Assembly (NCBI GenBank): GCA_012840125.1 | Contig: DULZ01000092.1 | Coordinates: 1 to 38,283, forward strand | Direction: 5' to 3' | DNA length: 38,283 bases | From: Clostridia bacterium | GTDB taxonomy: Bacteria > Bacillota > DULZ01 | In this document: one piece after another, positions 26,486 through 34,394 of the stretch | Position numbering within the stretch: the stretch's first letter is position 1 | Layout: every line of letters begins with the position of its first letter | Made by a program: the position numbers and the translations under genes | The notes under the pieces: generated by a model | The model's database searches: none | What the model saw: only the letters and a program-made list of their open reading frames with translations | Told to the model about the DNA's origin: nothing

Positions 26486-27808
26486 ATGAAACAAAAGGTC
26501 AAAGTTATCATTATGGGTGCTGCCGGTAGGGATTTTCACAATTTTAATGCCTATTTCAGGGATAATGAGAATTACGAAGTGGTGGCTTTCACGGCAACCC
26601 AGATCCCCGATATTCACGGGCGGAAATATCCGCCTGAGCTGGCCGGCAAATTGTATCCAGACGGTATTCCCATTTATGACGAAGCTGAGTTGGAGCGTCT
26701 TATTAAGGCCCATGATGTAGATCAAGTTGTTTTTGCTTACAGCGACGTCTCCAACCAGTATGTCATGGAGAAGGCCGCCCTGGTGATGGCCAGCGGCGCT
26801 GATTTCCGCCTCATGGGTCCCAAGACCACCATGCTGGAGAGCAAAGTGCCCGTGGTCGCCGTCTGTGCCGTCCGGACCGGCGTCGGCAAGAGCCAGACCA
26901 CCAGGCGCGTGGCCGGAATTTTAAGGGCCATGGGCAAGCGCGTGGTGGCGGTGCGCCATCCCATGCCCTACGGGGATTTAGCCAAGCAAGCCTGCCAGCG
27001 CTTTGCCTCCTATGAGGACCTGGATAAGCATGAATGCACCATTGAAGAGCGGGAAGAGTACGAACCTCACCTGGATAACGGCTGCGTCGTGTACGCAGGA
27101 GTTGACTACGAGCAAATCCTGCGCCAAGCGGAAGCGGAAGCGGATATCATCCTGTGGGACGGGGGGAACAACGATTTTCCTTTTTACAAGCCGGACGTCA
27201 TGATTACCCTGGTGGACCCCCACCGGCCCGGCCATGAATTGACCTATCATCCCGGGGCCACCAACCTGCGCTTGGCTGACATTGTGATTATCAATAAAAT
27301 CGAGACCAGCAATCCGGAGCATGTGGACCTGGTCAGGGCCAGTATCCAAAAGGTGAACCCCCAGGCCCTGGTGGTCGATGCCGCTTCGCCGATTTATGTG
27401 GAAAACGGTTCATGGCTGCAGGGTAAGAGAGTACTGGTGGTGGAAGACGGTCCCACTTTAACCCACGGCAGCATGGCTTACGGGGCCGGTGCCATCGGAG
27501 CGCGGAAGTTTGGAGCTAAAGAGCTAATCGATCCCAGGCCTTATGCGGTGGGCAGCATTAAGGATACTTTCGCCAAGTACAATCACTTGTCTTACATCCT
27601 GCCGGCCATGGGTTACAGCAAGATTCAACTGGAAGAACTGGAAGCTACCATTGCCGCCATTGATGCCGATGCGGTAGTGATCGGTACTCCCATTGATTTA
27701 ACTAGAGTGATCAGGATCCAGCAGCCTACGGTCAGGGTCCGGTATGAGTTACAGGAAATCGGGGAACCGAACTTGGAAGAACTGCTGAAATCCAAATTGC
27801 AGCTTTAG
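26486..27808 (+). CDS. Cyclic 2,3-diphosphoglycerate synthetase homologue (COG2403-type P-loop protein)
   Basis: A 440-residue predicted cytosolic P-loop protein. The N-terminal part (about 1-115) is Rossmann-like, with IIMGAAGRDFHNF and YSDVS. The central part is a nucleotide-binding domain with a P-loop ending in RTGVGKSQTTR (about 130-140), ILWDGGNNDFPF (a Walker B-like region) and VIINKIET. The C-terminal part contains LPAMGYS and VVIGTPIDLTRVI. In methanogens this family makes cyclic 2,3-diphosphoglycerate, a thermoprotectant and phosphate store; in bacteria the role is unproven. No 2-phosphoglycerate kinase, needed to supply the archaeal substrate, is in the window. ATG at 26486 is chosen over GTG at 26477, which overlaps the ribosome site. 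Monocistronic: own promoter and terminator. Confidence 0.85.
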   Translation: MKQKVKVIIMGAAGRDFHNFNAYFRDNENYEVVAFTATQIPDIHGRKYPPELAGKLYPDGIPIYDEAELERLIKAHDVDQVVFAYSDVSNQYVMEKAALVMASGADFRLMGPKTTMLESKVPVVAVCAVRTGVGKSQTTRRVAGILRAMGKRVVAVRHPMPYGDLAKQACQRFASYEDLDKHECTIEEREEYEPHLDNGCVVYAGVDYEQILRQAEAEADIILWDGGNNDFPFYKPDVMITLVDPHRPGHELTYHPGATNLRLADIVIINKIETSNPEHVDLVRASIQKVNPQALVVDAASPIYVENGSWLQGKRVLVVEDGPTLTHGSMAYGAGAIGARKFGAKELIDPRPYAVGSIKDTFAKYNHLSYILPAMGYSKIQLEELEATIAAIDADAVVIGTPIDLTRVIRIQQPTVRVRYELQEIGEPNLEELLKSKLQL

Positions 27809-27835
27809 TGTCCGGTATCTTTGCCGGACATTTTT
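27809..27835 (+). terminator. Intrinsic terminator after the cPGS-like gene
   Basis: Stem TGTCCGG (27809-27815) / CCGGACA (27824-27830), loop 8, followed by five T. It begins directly at the end of the stop codon. Confidence 0.88.
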
Positions 27836-27957
27836 CATTGTCCTGATGCAGGTATCGCCTCAAGGACATCGTATTTAATTTGATAGAGATAAATGTCCAA
27901 TGAATTGCAGCAGCGGGAGAGCCGCATGACAACAATGATGTGAGCCGGGAGGAAAAA

Positions 27958-29148
27958 ATGGACCTGGAGAAGCTGATCAGCCTTGGTGCTGTTAGGAAAT
28001 TTGATGAAGGAGACACCATCTTCCGGGAAGGAGATATCGTCTCCGAAATGTTCATTATTCTTTCCGGCCGGGTAGGGGTATTTCGCAGTTCCCCCGCCGG
28101 CCGGCCGGAGAAATTAATGGTCTTGCAGCAAGGAGATTTTCTGGGCGACGTGGCGGTGACAGATGATATGCCGGAGAACGTGTCCGCGATAGCAGAAAGC
28201 CAGGTGATCGCTATCAGTATCGCCAGAGAGGATTTCCCATTTTTCGTGAAGGAGATGCCGGATCTGGCCCTGTCGGTGATTAAGAGCCTGGCGGGAAAGG
28301 TGCGGCTGTTGGAGCAAAGAAGCAAGCCCGCCCCGGAGGAGAAAGGTGCTTCCGTACCGGTGGGCGATGCCCAAACGGCAGCGGGGCAAAGCTTGTCCAA
28401 GGGGGTTGCCCCAGGTTCTCTCGTGTGGCCGGAAGGGCATAAAACATATCAGATTTATGCTCCCGAGACTGACAAGCAGTATTACTACGAAAAAGAAGTG
28501 TCCTGCCCTGTGTGTGAAAGCAGTTTCAGGACTAAAATCCCCAGGATGACTAAACTGCGGTTGGAACGAAGGGATCACGATCTGAGAGAAATATACGCGG
28601 ATTTTAATCCCTTATGGTATACGATTCGTACTTGTCCTTTCTGTTATTTTAGCGAAAACTACGTCGATTTCGATAAGTATCACCGGCTGAGTAAAAATGC
28701 TTTACAACCTTATCAAGAAAAGGCAGCCCAGCTGCGGGGGCGTTTTACCCTGCCCCCTGCGGAACCCCTCGGCATCGACAGGGTCTTTGCCGGTTATTAT
28801 TTGGCTTTATATTTCAAGGATGAAGATAAAGATAATCCTTTAGCCATAGCCAAACTGTACATGTCCTTGTCCTGGCTTTACCAGGATATCGGTGATGTAG
28901 AGTGGTATGAACGTTCCTGGCAAAAGGCTTTTGCATATTACCGGGAGGCTTATTATAATAGTACGGTAAAGCTAAAGCCGGAACATGAACAGCAGTTGTC
29001 CATTATTCTAGGCGAGCTGCACCTGCGCCGGGGAGAAAGAAAGGAAGCTTTGCAGCATTTCTACCGGGCTATCCGGCGAGGGGATGGCACACCCTACTAC
29101 AACAACCTGGCCAGGGAGCGGTACATGGAAGTTAAAGAAATGGCTTAG
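27958..29148 (+). CDS. Cyclic-nucleotide-binding-fold / DUF2225 fusion protein
   Basis: A 396-residue two-part protein of unknown function. The N-terminal CNB (CRP-like) beta-roll spans about 1-115, with EGDTIFREGD, MFIILSGRVGVF and QQGDFLGDVAV. A low-complexity linker follows (about 120-160). The C-terminal DUF2225 region has two Cys pairs, CPVC and CPFC, that probably bind zinc, and helical repeats resembling TPRs to the end. There is no helix-turn-helix, so it is not a CRP-type transcription factor. The usual phosphate-binding Glu and Arg of cAMP pockets are not conserved (LGD and PENVSA instead), so the ligand may differ or be absent. Start ATG 27958 follows GGGAGG; GTG at 27940 is less likely. 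No nucleotide cyclase is nearby. Confidence 0.82.
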   Translation: MDLEKLISLGAVRKFDEGDTIFREGDIVSEMFIILSGRVGVFRSSPAGRPEKLMVLQQGDFLGDVAVTDDMPENVSAIAESQVIAISIAREDFPFFVKEMPDLALSVIKSLAGKVRLLEQRSKPAPEEKGASVPVGDAQTAAGQSLSKGVAPGSLVWPEGHKTYQIYAPETDKQYYYEKEVSCPVCESSFRTKIPRMTKLRLERRDHDLREIYADFNPLWYTIRTCPFCYFSENYVDFDKYHRLSKNALQPYQEKAAQLRGRFTLPPAEPLGIDRVFAGYYLALYFKDEDKDNPLAIAKLYMSLSWLYQDIGDVEWYERSWQKAFAYYREAYYNSTVKLKPEHEQQLSIILGELHLRRGERKEALQHFYRAIRRGDGTPYYNNLARERYMEVKEMA

Positions 29149-29152
29149 GGTG

Positions 29153-29179
29153 AAAAACTTTTGACAGGTTAAGTTTTTT
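29153..29179 (+). terminator. A/T-rich hairpin after the CNB-DUF2225 gene
   Basis: AAAAACTT (29153-29160) pairs perfectly with AAGTTTTT (29171-29178) around a 10-base loop, with T-rich 3' side. The loop holds the TTGACA of the priA promoter, so terminator and promoter share bases. The stem is weak (one G-C pair). Confidence 0.45.
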
Positions 29180-29198
29180 GTTATAATAAAGCTATAAT
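29161..29198 (+). promoter_or_regulatory. Promoter of the priA-def-fmt operon
   Basis: Perfect TTGACA (29161-29166) and perfect TATAAT (29182-29187), though the spacer is only 15 bases. A second TATAAT lies at 29193-29198 and could be used with TTAAGT (29169-29174, spacer 18). It marks the return to the core gene cluster after the accessory block. Confidence 0.6.
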
Positions 29199-29241
29199 AT
29201 AATTGTAATTATTATATTGAAATCTCTAAGGAGGGGTGGCG

Positions 29242-31461
29242 ATGGAACACAGGGCCGCCTATGCCCAAGTTGTGGTAGAAATCGCTGACCGGAAAGTTGA
29301 CCGCCCCTTCCATTATTATATTCCTCCCGAGTTGAAAGAAGCCGTGCAGCCGGGGGTGCGAGTCCTGGTACCCTTTGGACACCGGCAGTTGGAAGGATAT
29401 GTAATCGGCCTTGCGGATCAAGCGGATGTATCCGAAGTGAAGCCTATTTTGGCAGTGGTAGAAGGGGAACTTTCCATCCAACCGGAACTGCTGCGGCTGG
29501 CTCGCTGGATGGCTGTTTATTACATGTGTCCCCTGGTCACGGTCCTGCAAGCTTTTTTCCCGCGGGGAAAGAGAACTAAGCAAAAGGAACTATGGTGTTA
29601 TTTAGAACCCTCCGCCACCGTGGAACAACTGGGCTTGGCGAAAAAGAGGGCACCGAAGCAAGGGGCTATCATAGACATCTTGCAGCAGTTTGGCTCTTTA
29701 CCGGTGGGACAGGTCCTGAAGCTGGCGGACGCGGACCGGCGCAGTTTAATGTCCCTGGTGGATAAAGGGGTAGTGGTCATCCGGGAGGCAGAGGCGGCAG
29801 CCCCTGCCCAGGAGGAAGTGCCGGAAAAGCCGCCCAGGCTGACCGCGGCACAGGCCCGGGTGATGGAAGAGATCCGGCCGAAGTTGGTCCCCCCCCAGTA
29901 CGAAGTTTTTCTGTTGCACGGGGTAACCGGCAGCGGTAAAACGGAAATCTACTTGCAGAGTTTGGCTCAAGCGGTGGAGGCAGGTTACCAGGGCATTGTC
30001 CTATTTCCGGAGATTTCCCTGACCACGCACCTGGTGGAGCGGTTTTACCGCCGTTTCGGCCGGCAGGTGGCTGTTTTACATAGCGGCTTGTCTGTAGGGG
30101 AGAGGCTGGCCACTTTAGACCGGATAAGCTCTGGGCAAGTGCCCGTCGTCGTAGGAACCAGGTCGGCGGTTTTTGCCCCGGCCCCTAAACTGGGATTGAT
30201 TATCCTGGATGAGGAACATGAAACCAGTTACCGGCAAGAGGCAGTGCCCAAGTATCATGCCCGGGAAGTAGCCATTGCCAGGGCCTTTATTCATAAAATC
30301 CCCGTGATCCTGGGCAGTGCCACTCCTTCGTTGGAAAGCTATCATCGAGCCAGGCAGGGAAAATACAAGCTCCTGGTGATGGAAGAACGAGTGGAACAAA
30401 AACACCTACCTCAGGTCCTGGTAACGGACATGCGGTCCGAATTAAAAGAAGGTAATGCAAGTGTGTTCGGCAAGCTGCTGCAGGAAAAGCTGCAGGAACG
30501 CTTGGAGAGCAAGGAACAGGCCATTCTCTTTTTGAACCGGAGAGGATATGCCAATTTATTTCACTGCCGGGATTGCGGCCAAGTGATTAAATGTGCCAGG
30601 TGTGATGTCTCTTTAACCTATTACGCCAAGCAGCATTGCCTGAAGTGCCATTACTGCGGTTATGTGCGTCCCGTGCCGGCGGCATGCCCGGTTTGCGGCA
30701 GCTCCAGGGTCAGACCCTTAGGGGCAGGGACGGAGAAGGTGGAACAAGAGCTGCGGCGCTTGTTTCCTGAGGCTAAAGTGGTCAGGCTTGACAGTGATAC
30801 CGTTGGTCGCAAAGGCGATTATTACCGGTTATGGGAAATGTTTCAAAGACGGGAAGCGGATGTGATGATCGGCACCCAGATGGTAGCCAAGGGCTTGGAT
30901 TTTCCCGGGGTGACACTGGTAGGAGTGATCCTGGCGGACCAGATGTTGAATTTCCCGGACTTTCGTGCCAGGGAGAGGACTTTTCAGCTCCTGACCCAGG
31001 TGGCCGGCCGCGCCGGGCGAGGCAGCCGGCCGGGAGAAGTGGTGATCCAAACCTACGTCCCGGAAGACCCTACGATTCAAGCTGTGGTGCGGCACAATTA
31101 CCGGGAGTTTTTTGCGCAAGAGGTTCACTTGCGCCAGCTCCTGAACTACCCGCCTTTCAGCCATATCCTGCGCATTCTGGTCCTTGGGCCTGACGAGGAA
31201 ATGTGTGAAACCGGTAGTAAAGAAATTGCCGACCAAATAAACTATTACCGGGGAGCGGTAGATGTAACCTTATTTGGCCCGGCCCCGGCACCTGTGACGA
31301 AGATCAACAATGTCTATCGCTGGCAGTTGCTGTTGAAAGGTTTGGATTTAAAGAAAATGCGGCACCTGGTCGGCGCGTCCTTACGGGAAGTGGCGACCAA
31401 AGGGCGGCTGCCCAGGGGATTACGGATTAACCTGGATGTGGATCCTTTGGGCATGTTGTAA
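29242..31461 (+). CDS. priA: Primosomal helicase PriA
   Basis: A 3'-5' DNA helicase that recognises stalled forks and reloads the replisome. The 739-residue product has the PriA N-terminal DNA-binding domain (RPFHYYIP), Walker A GVTGSGKTE (about 230-238) and the DEEH box in LIILDEEHETSY. The zinc-binding insertion has eight Cys in four CxxC pairs (CRDC, CARC, CHYC, CPVC), and the C-terminal helicase motifs include GTQMVAKGLDFP and QVAGRAGRG. The start is ATG at 29242, 7 bases after AGGAGG; GTG at 29236 is too close to it. It is first gene of priA-def-fmt-DUF116-peptidase-rsmB-rlmN, the order known in Bacillota. Confidence 0.97.
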   Translation: MEHRAAYAQVVVEIADRKVDRPFHYYIPPELKEAVQPGVRVLVPFGHRQLEGYVIGLADQADVSEVKPILAVVEGELSIQPELLRLARWMAVYYMCPLVTVLQAFFPRGKRTKQKELWCYLEPSATVEQLGLAKKRAPKQGAIIDILQQFGSLPVGQVLKLADADRRSLMSLVDKGVVVIREAEAAAPAQEEVPEKPPRLTAAQARVMEEIRPKLVPPQYEVFLLHGVTGSGKTEIYLQSLAQAVEAGYQGIVLFPEISLTTHLVERFYRRFGRQVAVLHSGLSVGERLATLDRISSGQVPVVVGTRSAVFAPAPKLGLIILDEEHETSYRQEAVPKYHAREVAIARAFIHKIPVILGSATPSLESYHRARQGKYKLLVMEERVEQKHLPQVLVTDMRSELKEGNASVFGKLLQEKLQERLESKEQAILFLNRRGYANLFHCRDCGQVIKCARCDVSLTYYAKQHCLKCHYCGYVRPVPAACPVCGSSRVRPLGAGTEKVEQELRRLFPEAKVVRLDSDTVGRKGDYYRLWEMFQRREADVMIGTQMVAKGLDFPGVTLVGVILADQMLNFPDFRARERTFQLLTQVAGRAGRGSRPGEVVIQTYVPEDPTIQAVVRHNYREFFAQEVHLRQLLNYPPFSHILRILVLGPDEEMCETGSKEIADQINYYRGAVDVTLFGPAPAPVTKINNVYRWQLLLKGLDLKKMRHLVGASLREVATKGRLPRGLRINLDVDPLGML

Positions 31462-31476
31462 AAAGGAGGTAAATGA

Positions 31477-31920
31477 GTGGCTGTTTATCGTATCTTGGAG
31501 CTTGGCGATCCGGCGCTGCGGGAAAAGAGCCAAGCAGTGACGAAATTCAATGCGTCCCTGGCGAAACTGTTGAACAACATGGCTGACACCATGTACGATG
31601 CCGACGGGGTGGGGCTGGCGGCGCCCCAAATCGGCGTGCTAAAGCGGGTCGTGGTGATCGATGTGGGGGATGGCCTGCTGGAACTGGTCAATCCGGAAAT
31701 CATAGAGCAAGAAGGCGAGGAAATTGCCGTGGAAGGCTGCCTGAGCATTCCGGGGAAGCAAGGCAATGTTAAACGGGCCAGCCGGGTGAAGGTCAAGTAC
31801 CAGGACCGGCACGGCAACGAACAATTGGTGGAAGGTGAGGGCCTGTTGGCCAGGGCATTGCAGCATGAAATCGATCATTTAGACGGCATTTTGTATATCG
31901 ATAAACTGGTGGAGAACTGA
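31477..31920 (+). CDS. def: Peptide deformylase
   Basis: A metal hydrolase that removes the formyl group from nascent N-terminal methionine. The 147-residue product has all three motifs: [10 protein letters not shown] (about 45-54), EGCLSIPG (about 87-94, Cys a metal ligand) and QHEIDHLDG (about 129-137, HExxH). GTG at 31477 has AAGGAGG (31463-31469) 7 bases upstream. It is followed after 3 bases by fmt, which adds the formyl group that Def later removes. Confidence 0.97.
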   Translation: MAVYRILELGDPALREKSQAVTKFNASLAKLLNNMADTMYDADGVGLAAPQIGVLKRVVVIDVGDGLLELVNPEIIEQEGEEIAVEGCLSIPGKQGNVKRASRVKVKYQDRHGNEQLVEGEGLLARALQHEIDHLDGILYIDKLVEN

Positions 31921-31923
31921 GGT

Positions 31924-32874
31924 GTGGCAGTCTTGCGCATAGTATTTATGGGAACGGCTGATTTTGCTGTTCCTTGTCTGAAAGCTCTTCATGGAGCAGG
32001 CTATGAGATCGCCGGTGTCGTGACCCAGCCGGACCGGCCCAAAGGGAGGGGCAGGAATCTTTCGCCCCCGCCGGTGAAAGAGGCGGCTCAAGCCCTGGGG
32101 TTACCTGTGTTCCAGCCGGAAAAGGTCAAGGCCCCGGAGAGCATCAAAAGGATAGAAGGTATGCAGCCCGATTGTATTGTCGTGGTAGCTTACGGGCAGC
32201 TGCTGCCGGATGCGCTGCTGGAGTTAGCCCCTTACGGTTGCATTAACGTTCATGCCTCCCTGCTGCCCGAATACCGGGGTGGGGCACCCATGCACCGGGC
32301 CATTATGGACGGCAAAGAGAAAACCGGTGTGACTACCATGTTTGTGAGCCGGAAATTGGATGCCGGTGATATCATTCTCCAGTCCCCGCGCCTGATTCCG
32401 GAAGAGATGACGGTCGGGGAACTGCATGATCTGCTGGCGGCAGACGGTGCCCAACTGCTTTTGGAAACCTTGGCGCTCCTGCAGAAGGGTGAGGCCCCCA
32501 GGCGACCGCAAGAGGAGGAAAAGGCTACCTACGCGCCTCTTTTGACCAGGGCGGATGAGTGGATTGATTGGCGGCGACCGGCCAAGGAGGTTGCCAACCA
32601 GGTGAGAGGCATGGATCCCTGGCCCGGTGCTTACACCCGCTGGCAAGGAAAAAACCTAAAAATCTGGAAGGCACAGGTGGTACCGCAGCTGGACGCCACC
32701 GGTGCACCGGGTACCGTGGTGGCGTTGGATCGGGCGGGTGTGCTGGTAGCTTGCGGCGATGGACAAGGGATCCTGGTGAAAGAGCTGCAGCTGGCAGGCA
32801 AGAAGCGCATGACAACGGAGGAGTTTATCAAAGGGAATCCTCTGGTGCCGGGCACCATCTTGGGATGTGATTGA
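31924..32874 (+). CDS. fmt: Methionyl-tRNA formyltransferase
   Basis: Formylates the initiator Met-tRNA with 10-formyltetrahydrofolate. The 316-residue product has the family N-terminus RIVFMGTADFAVP and the catalytic region NVHASLLPEYRGGAPMHRAI, in which Asn and His act in formyl transfer, then a C-terminal tRNA-contact domain. The start could be GTG at 31924 (GGAG 9 bases upstream) or TTG at 31933 (GAGG 10 bases upstream, giving exactly the family N-terminus). The difference is three residues. It pairs with def in one operon. Confidence 0.96.
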   Translation: MAVLRIVFMGTADFAVPCLKALHGAGYEIAGVVTQPDRPKGRGRNLSPPPVKEAAQALGLPVFQPEKVKAPESIKRIEGMQPDCIVVVAYGQLLPDALLELAPYGCINVHASLLPEYRGGAPMHRAIMDGKEKTGVTTMFVSRKLDAGDIILQSPRLIPEEMTVGELHDLLAADGAQLLLETLALLQKGEAPRRPQEEEKATYAPLLTRADEWIDWRRPAKEVANQVRGMDPWPGAYTRWQGKNLKIWKAQVVPQLDATGAPGTVVALDRAGVLVACGDGQGILVKELQLAGKKRMTTEEFIKGNPLVPGTILGCD

Positions 32875-33660
32875 TTGACGGTGAAAAAAAGACTGTTTAT
32901 CGCCCTTCTGTCGGTGAGTGTGCTTCTTTTGGGGGGCTTGCTCCTGTTCATCTGGTATTTGATGACCCACCAGGGGCTGCTCCTCAATCAAATACTAGTT
33001 ACAGTACTGTTGGTTGGTACCGCCGGGTTTCTTGCCCTGGTAGGCTTGGGCATCCTTTTCCTGGTGATTACCCTTTGGAGTGCGGGAGGGATTCATACCC
33101 CGCAAAACATCATGATTCTCGCGGTGAACAGGCTCTTTCCCCTGGCTTTAAGCGTGGGGACCTTGTTGGGCATTGACCGGGAAAAAATCAGGGCATCCTT
33201 CATTGCCGTGAACAACCAGCTGGTGCGGAGCCGGGGTGTCCAGGTTAAGCCGGAAGAGATCTTGATTCTCGTGCCCCATTGCCTGCAGTGGAGTGACTGC
33301 CCCCATAAGATCACCGTCGCCGTGAACAACTGCCGCGAGTGCGGTAAATGCCCCATCGCGGACCTGAAAAGCTTAGCCCGGCGCTATGGGGCTAACCTGG
33401 CGGTAGCCACGGGAGGGACCCTGGCCCGGAGTTTTGTGGAGTTTTACCGGCCCAAGGCCATTGTGGCGGTGGCTTGCGAAAGGGATTTGACCAGCGGTAT
33501 CCAGGACGTGCCTCTACCGGTCATGGGGGTACTGAATGCACGGCCTAATGGACCTTGCTTTAATACCAAGGTTGATGTGGCGGAAGTGGAAAAGCACTTG
33601 AGAGCCTTTACCGGTGGATTTGCCCTGGAAAGCTCTTTTTCGAAAGGTATTCCTATATAA
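32875..33660 (+). CDS. DUF116 family membrane protein
   Basis: A 261-residue DUF116 protein of unknown function. Two hydrophobic segments (about residues 8-28 and 40-65) anchor it. The conserved cytoplasmic DUF116 region carries a Cys-rich patch: PHCLQWSDCP, then NNCRECGKCP about 16 residues on (six Cys in all), followed by ATGGT, VACERDL and a late GPCFNTKV. The cysteine spacing suggests metal or Fe-S binding, which is inference. The start is uncertain: TTG at 32875 directly follows the fmt stop, and GTG at 32881 is possible. The fmt-DUF116-Zn peptidase-rsmB order is seen in many Clostridia, so a housekeeping role is likely. Confidence 0.85.
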   Translation: MTVKKRLFIALLSVSVLLLGGLLLFIWYLMTHQGLLLNQILVTVLLVGTAGFLALVGLGILFLVITLWSAGGIHTPQNIMILAVNRLFPLALSVGTLLGIDREKIRASFIAVNNQLVRSRGVQVKPEEILILVPHCLQWSDCPHKITVAVNNCRECGKCPIADLKSLARRYGANLAVATGGTLARSFVEFYRPKAIVAVACERDLTSGIQDVPLPVMGVLNARPNGPCFNTKVDVAEVEKHLRAFTGGFALESSFSKGIPI

Positions 33661-33695
33661 TGATATAAAAACAGGTTGTAAGGAGGTAGATGAAA

Positions 33696-34394
33696 ATGCC
33701 GATGCCTTTACTTTTCGACTGGACGATGATCATTTTAATCCCGGCCATCCTGGTATCCATGTACGCTCAGTTTAAGATACAGAGCGCCTACTCCCAGTGG
33801 TCTCAGGTAAGAGCTGCCAGCGGGGTCTCGGGCGCCATGGTGGCCAGGGAGCTCCTGCGCCAAGCGGGTATTTATGATGTGGAAGTGGAAATGATCCAGG
33901 GGCATTTGACAGATCATTATGATCCGCGCAGCAAGAAGCTCCGGCTCTCCCCGGAAGTGTACAACGGCAGTTCCATTGCTGCCCTGGGGATAGCGGCTCA
34001 TGAAACCGGCCACGCGGTGCAGCACGATGTGGGTTATTATCCCCTGGCTTTGAGAAACAGCCTGGTGCCGGTGGCTAACCTGGGTTCCAATTTGGCTTTC
34101 CCGTTAATCATCATCGGACTGCTGCTGGGCAGCCCGGCGCTGGCCATTTGGGGTGTCTATGCTTTTACGGCGGTGGTCTTGTTCCAGCTGGTTACCCTGC
34201 CGGTGGAGTTTAACGCTTCCAGCCGGGCGGTGGCATTGCTGGAGGGAAGCGGCTTCATCACCAGAAATGAAGTCAAACCTACGAAAGCGGTGCTCAATGC
34301 CGCAGCCCTGACTTATGTAGCGGCTGCGTTAACGGCGGTCTTGAATCTTGTCAGGTTGCTGATTATCGCCGGAGTGTTAAGAAGAGATGAGTAA
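33696..34394 (+). CDS. Membrane zinc metallopeptidase (YugP-like, Zn_peptidase_2 family)
   Basis: A 232-residue integral membrane protein with the zinc site HETGHAVQ (HExxH, about 104-111). A hydrophobic N-terminal helix spans about 6-25, and the C-terminal half has several membrane segments (about 128-170 and 205-228). The segment LPVEFNASSRAVA contains a conserved Glu that may be the third ligand. The family is linked to B. subtilis YugP; its substrate is not known. ATG at 33696 is preferred, 9 bases after AGGAGG; the ATG at 33690 is only 3 bases away. It overlaps rsmB by 8 bases. Confidence 0.92.
   Translation: MPMPLLFDWTMIILIPAILVSMYAQFKIQSAYSQWSQVRAASGVSGAMVARELLRQAGIYDVEVEMIQGHLTDHYDPRSKKLRLSPEVYNGSSIAALGIAAHETGHAVQHDVGYYPLALRNSLVPVANLGSNLAFPLIIIGLLLGSPALAIWGVYAFTAVVLFQLVTLPVEFNASSRAVALLEGSGFITRNEVKPTKAVLNAAALTYVAAALTAVLNLVRLLIIAGVLRRDE

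Noticed and set aside
27864-27898. GGACAT/ATGTCC inverted repeat before the CNB-DUF2225 gene as an operator or promoter
   Set aside because: Six-base arms separated by 23 bases occur easily by chance, and no convincing -35/-10 pair was found around it.
20154-29160. Integrated element using tRNA-Thr as attachment site
   Set aside because: No integrase gene, no visible repeat of the tRNA 3' end downstream, and no phage or conjugation genes.
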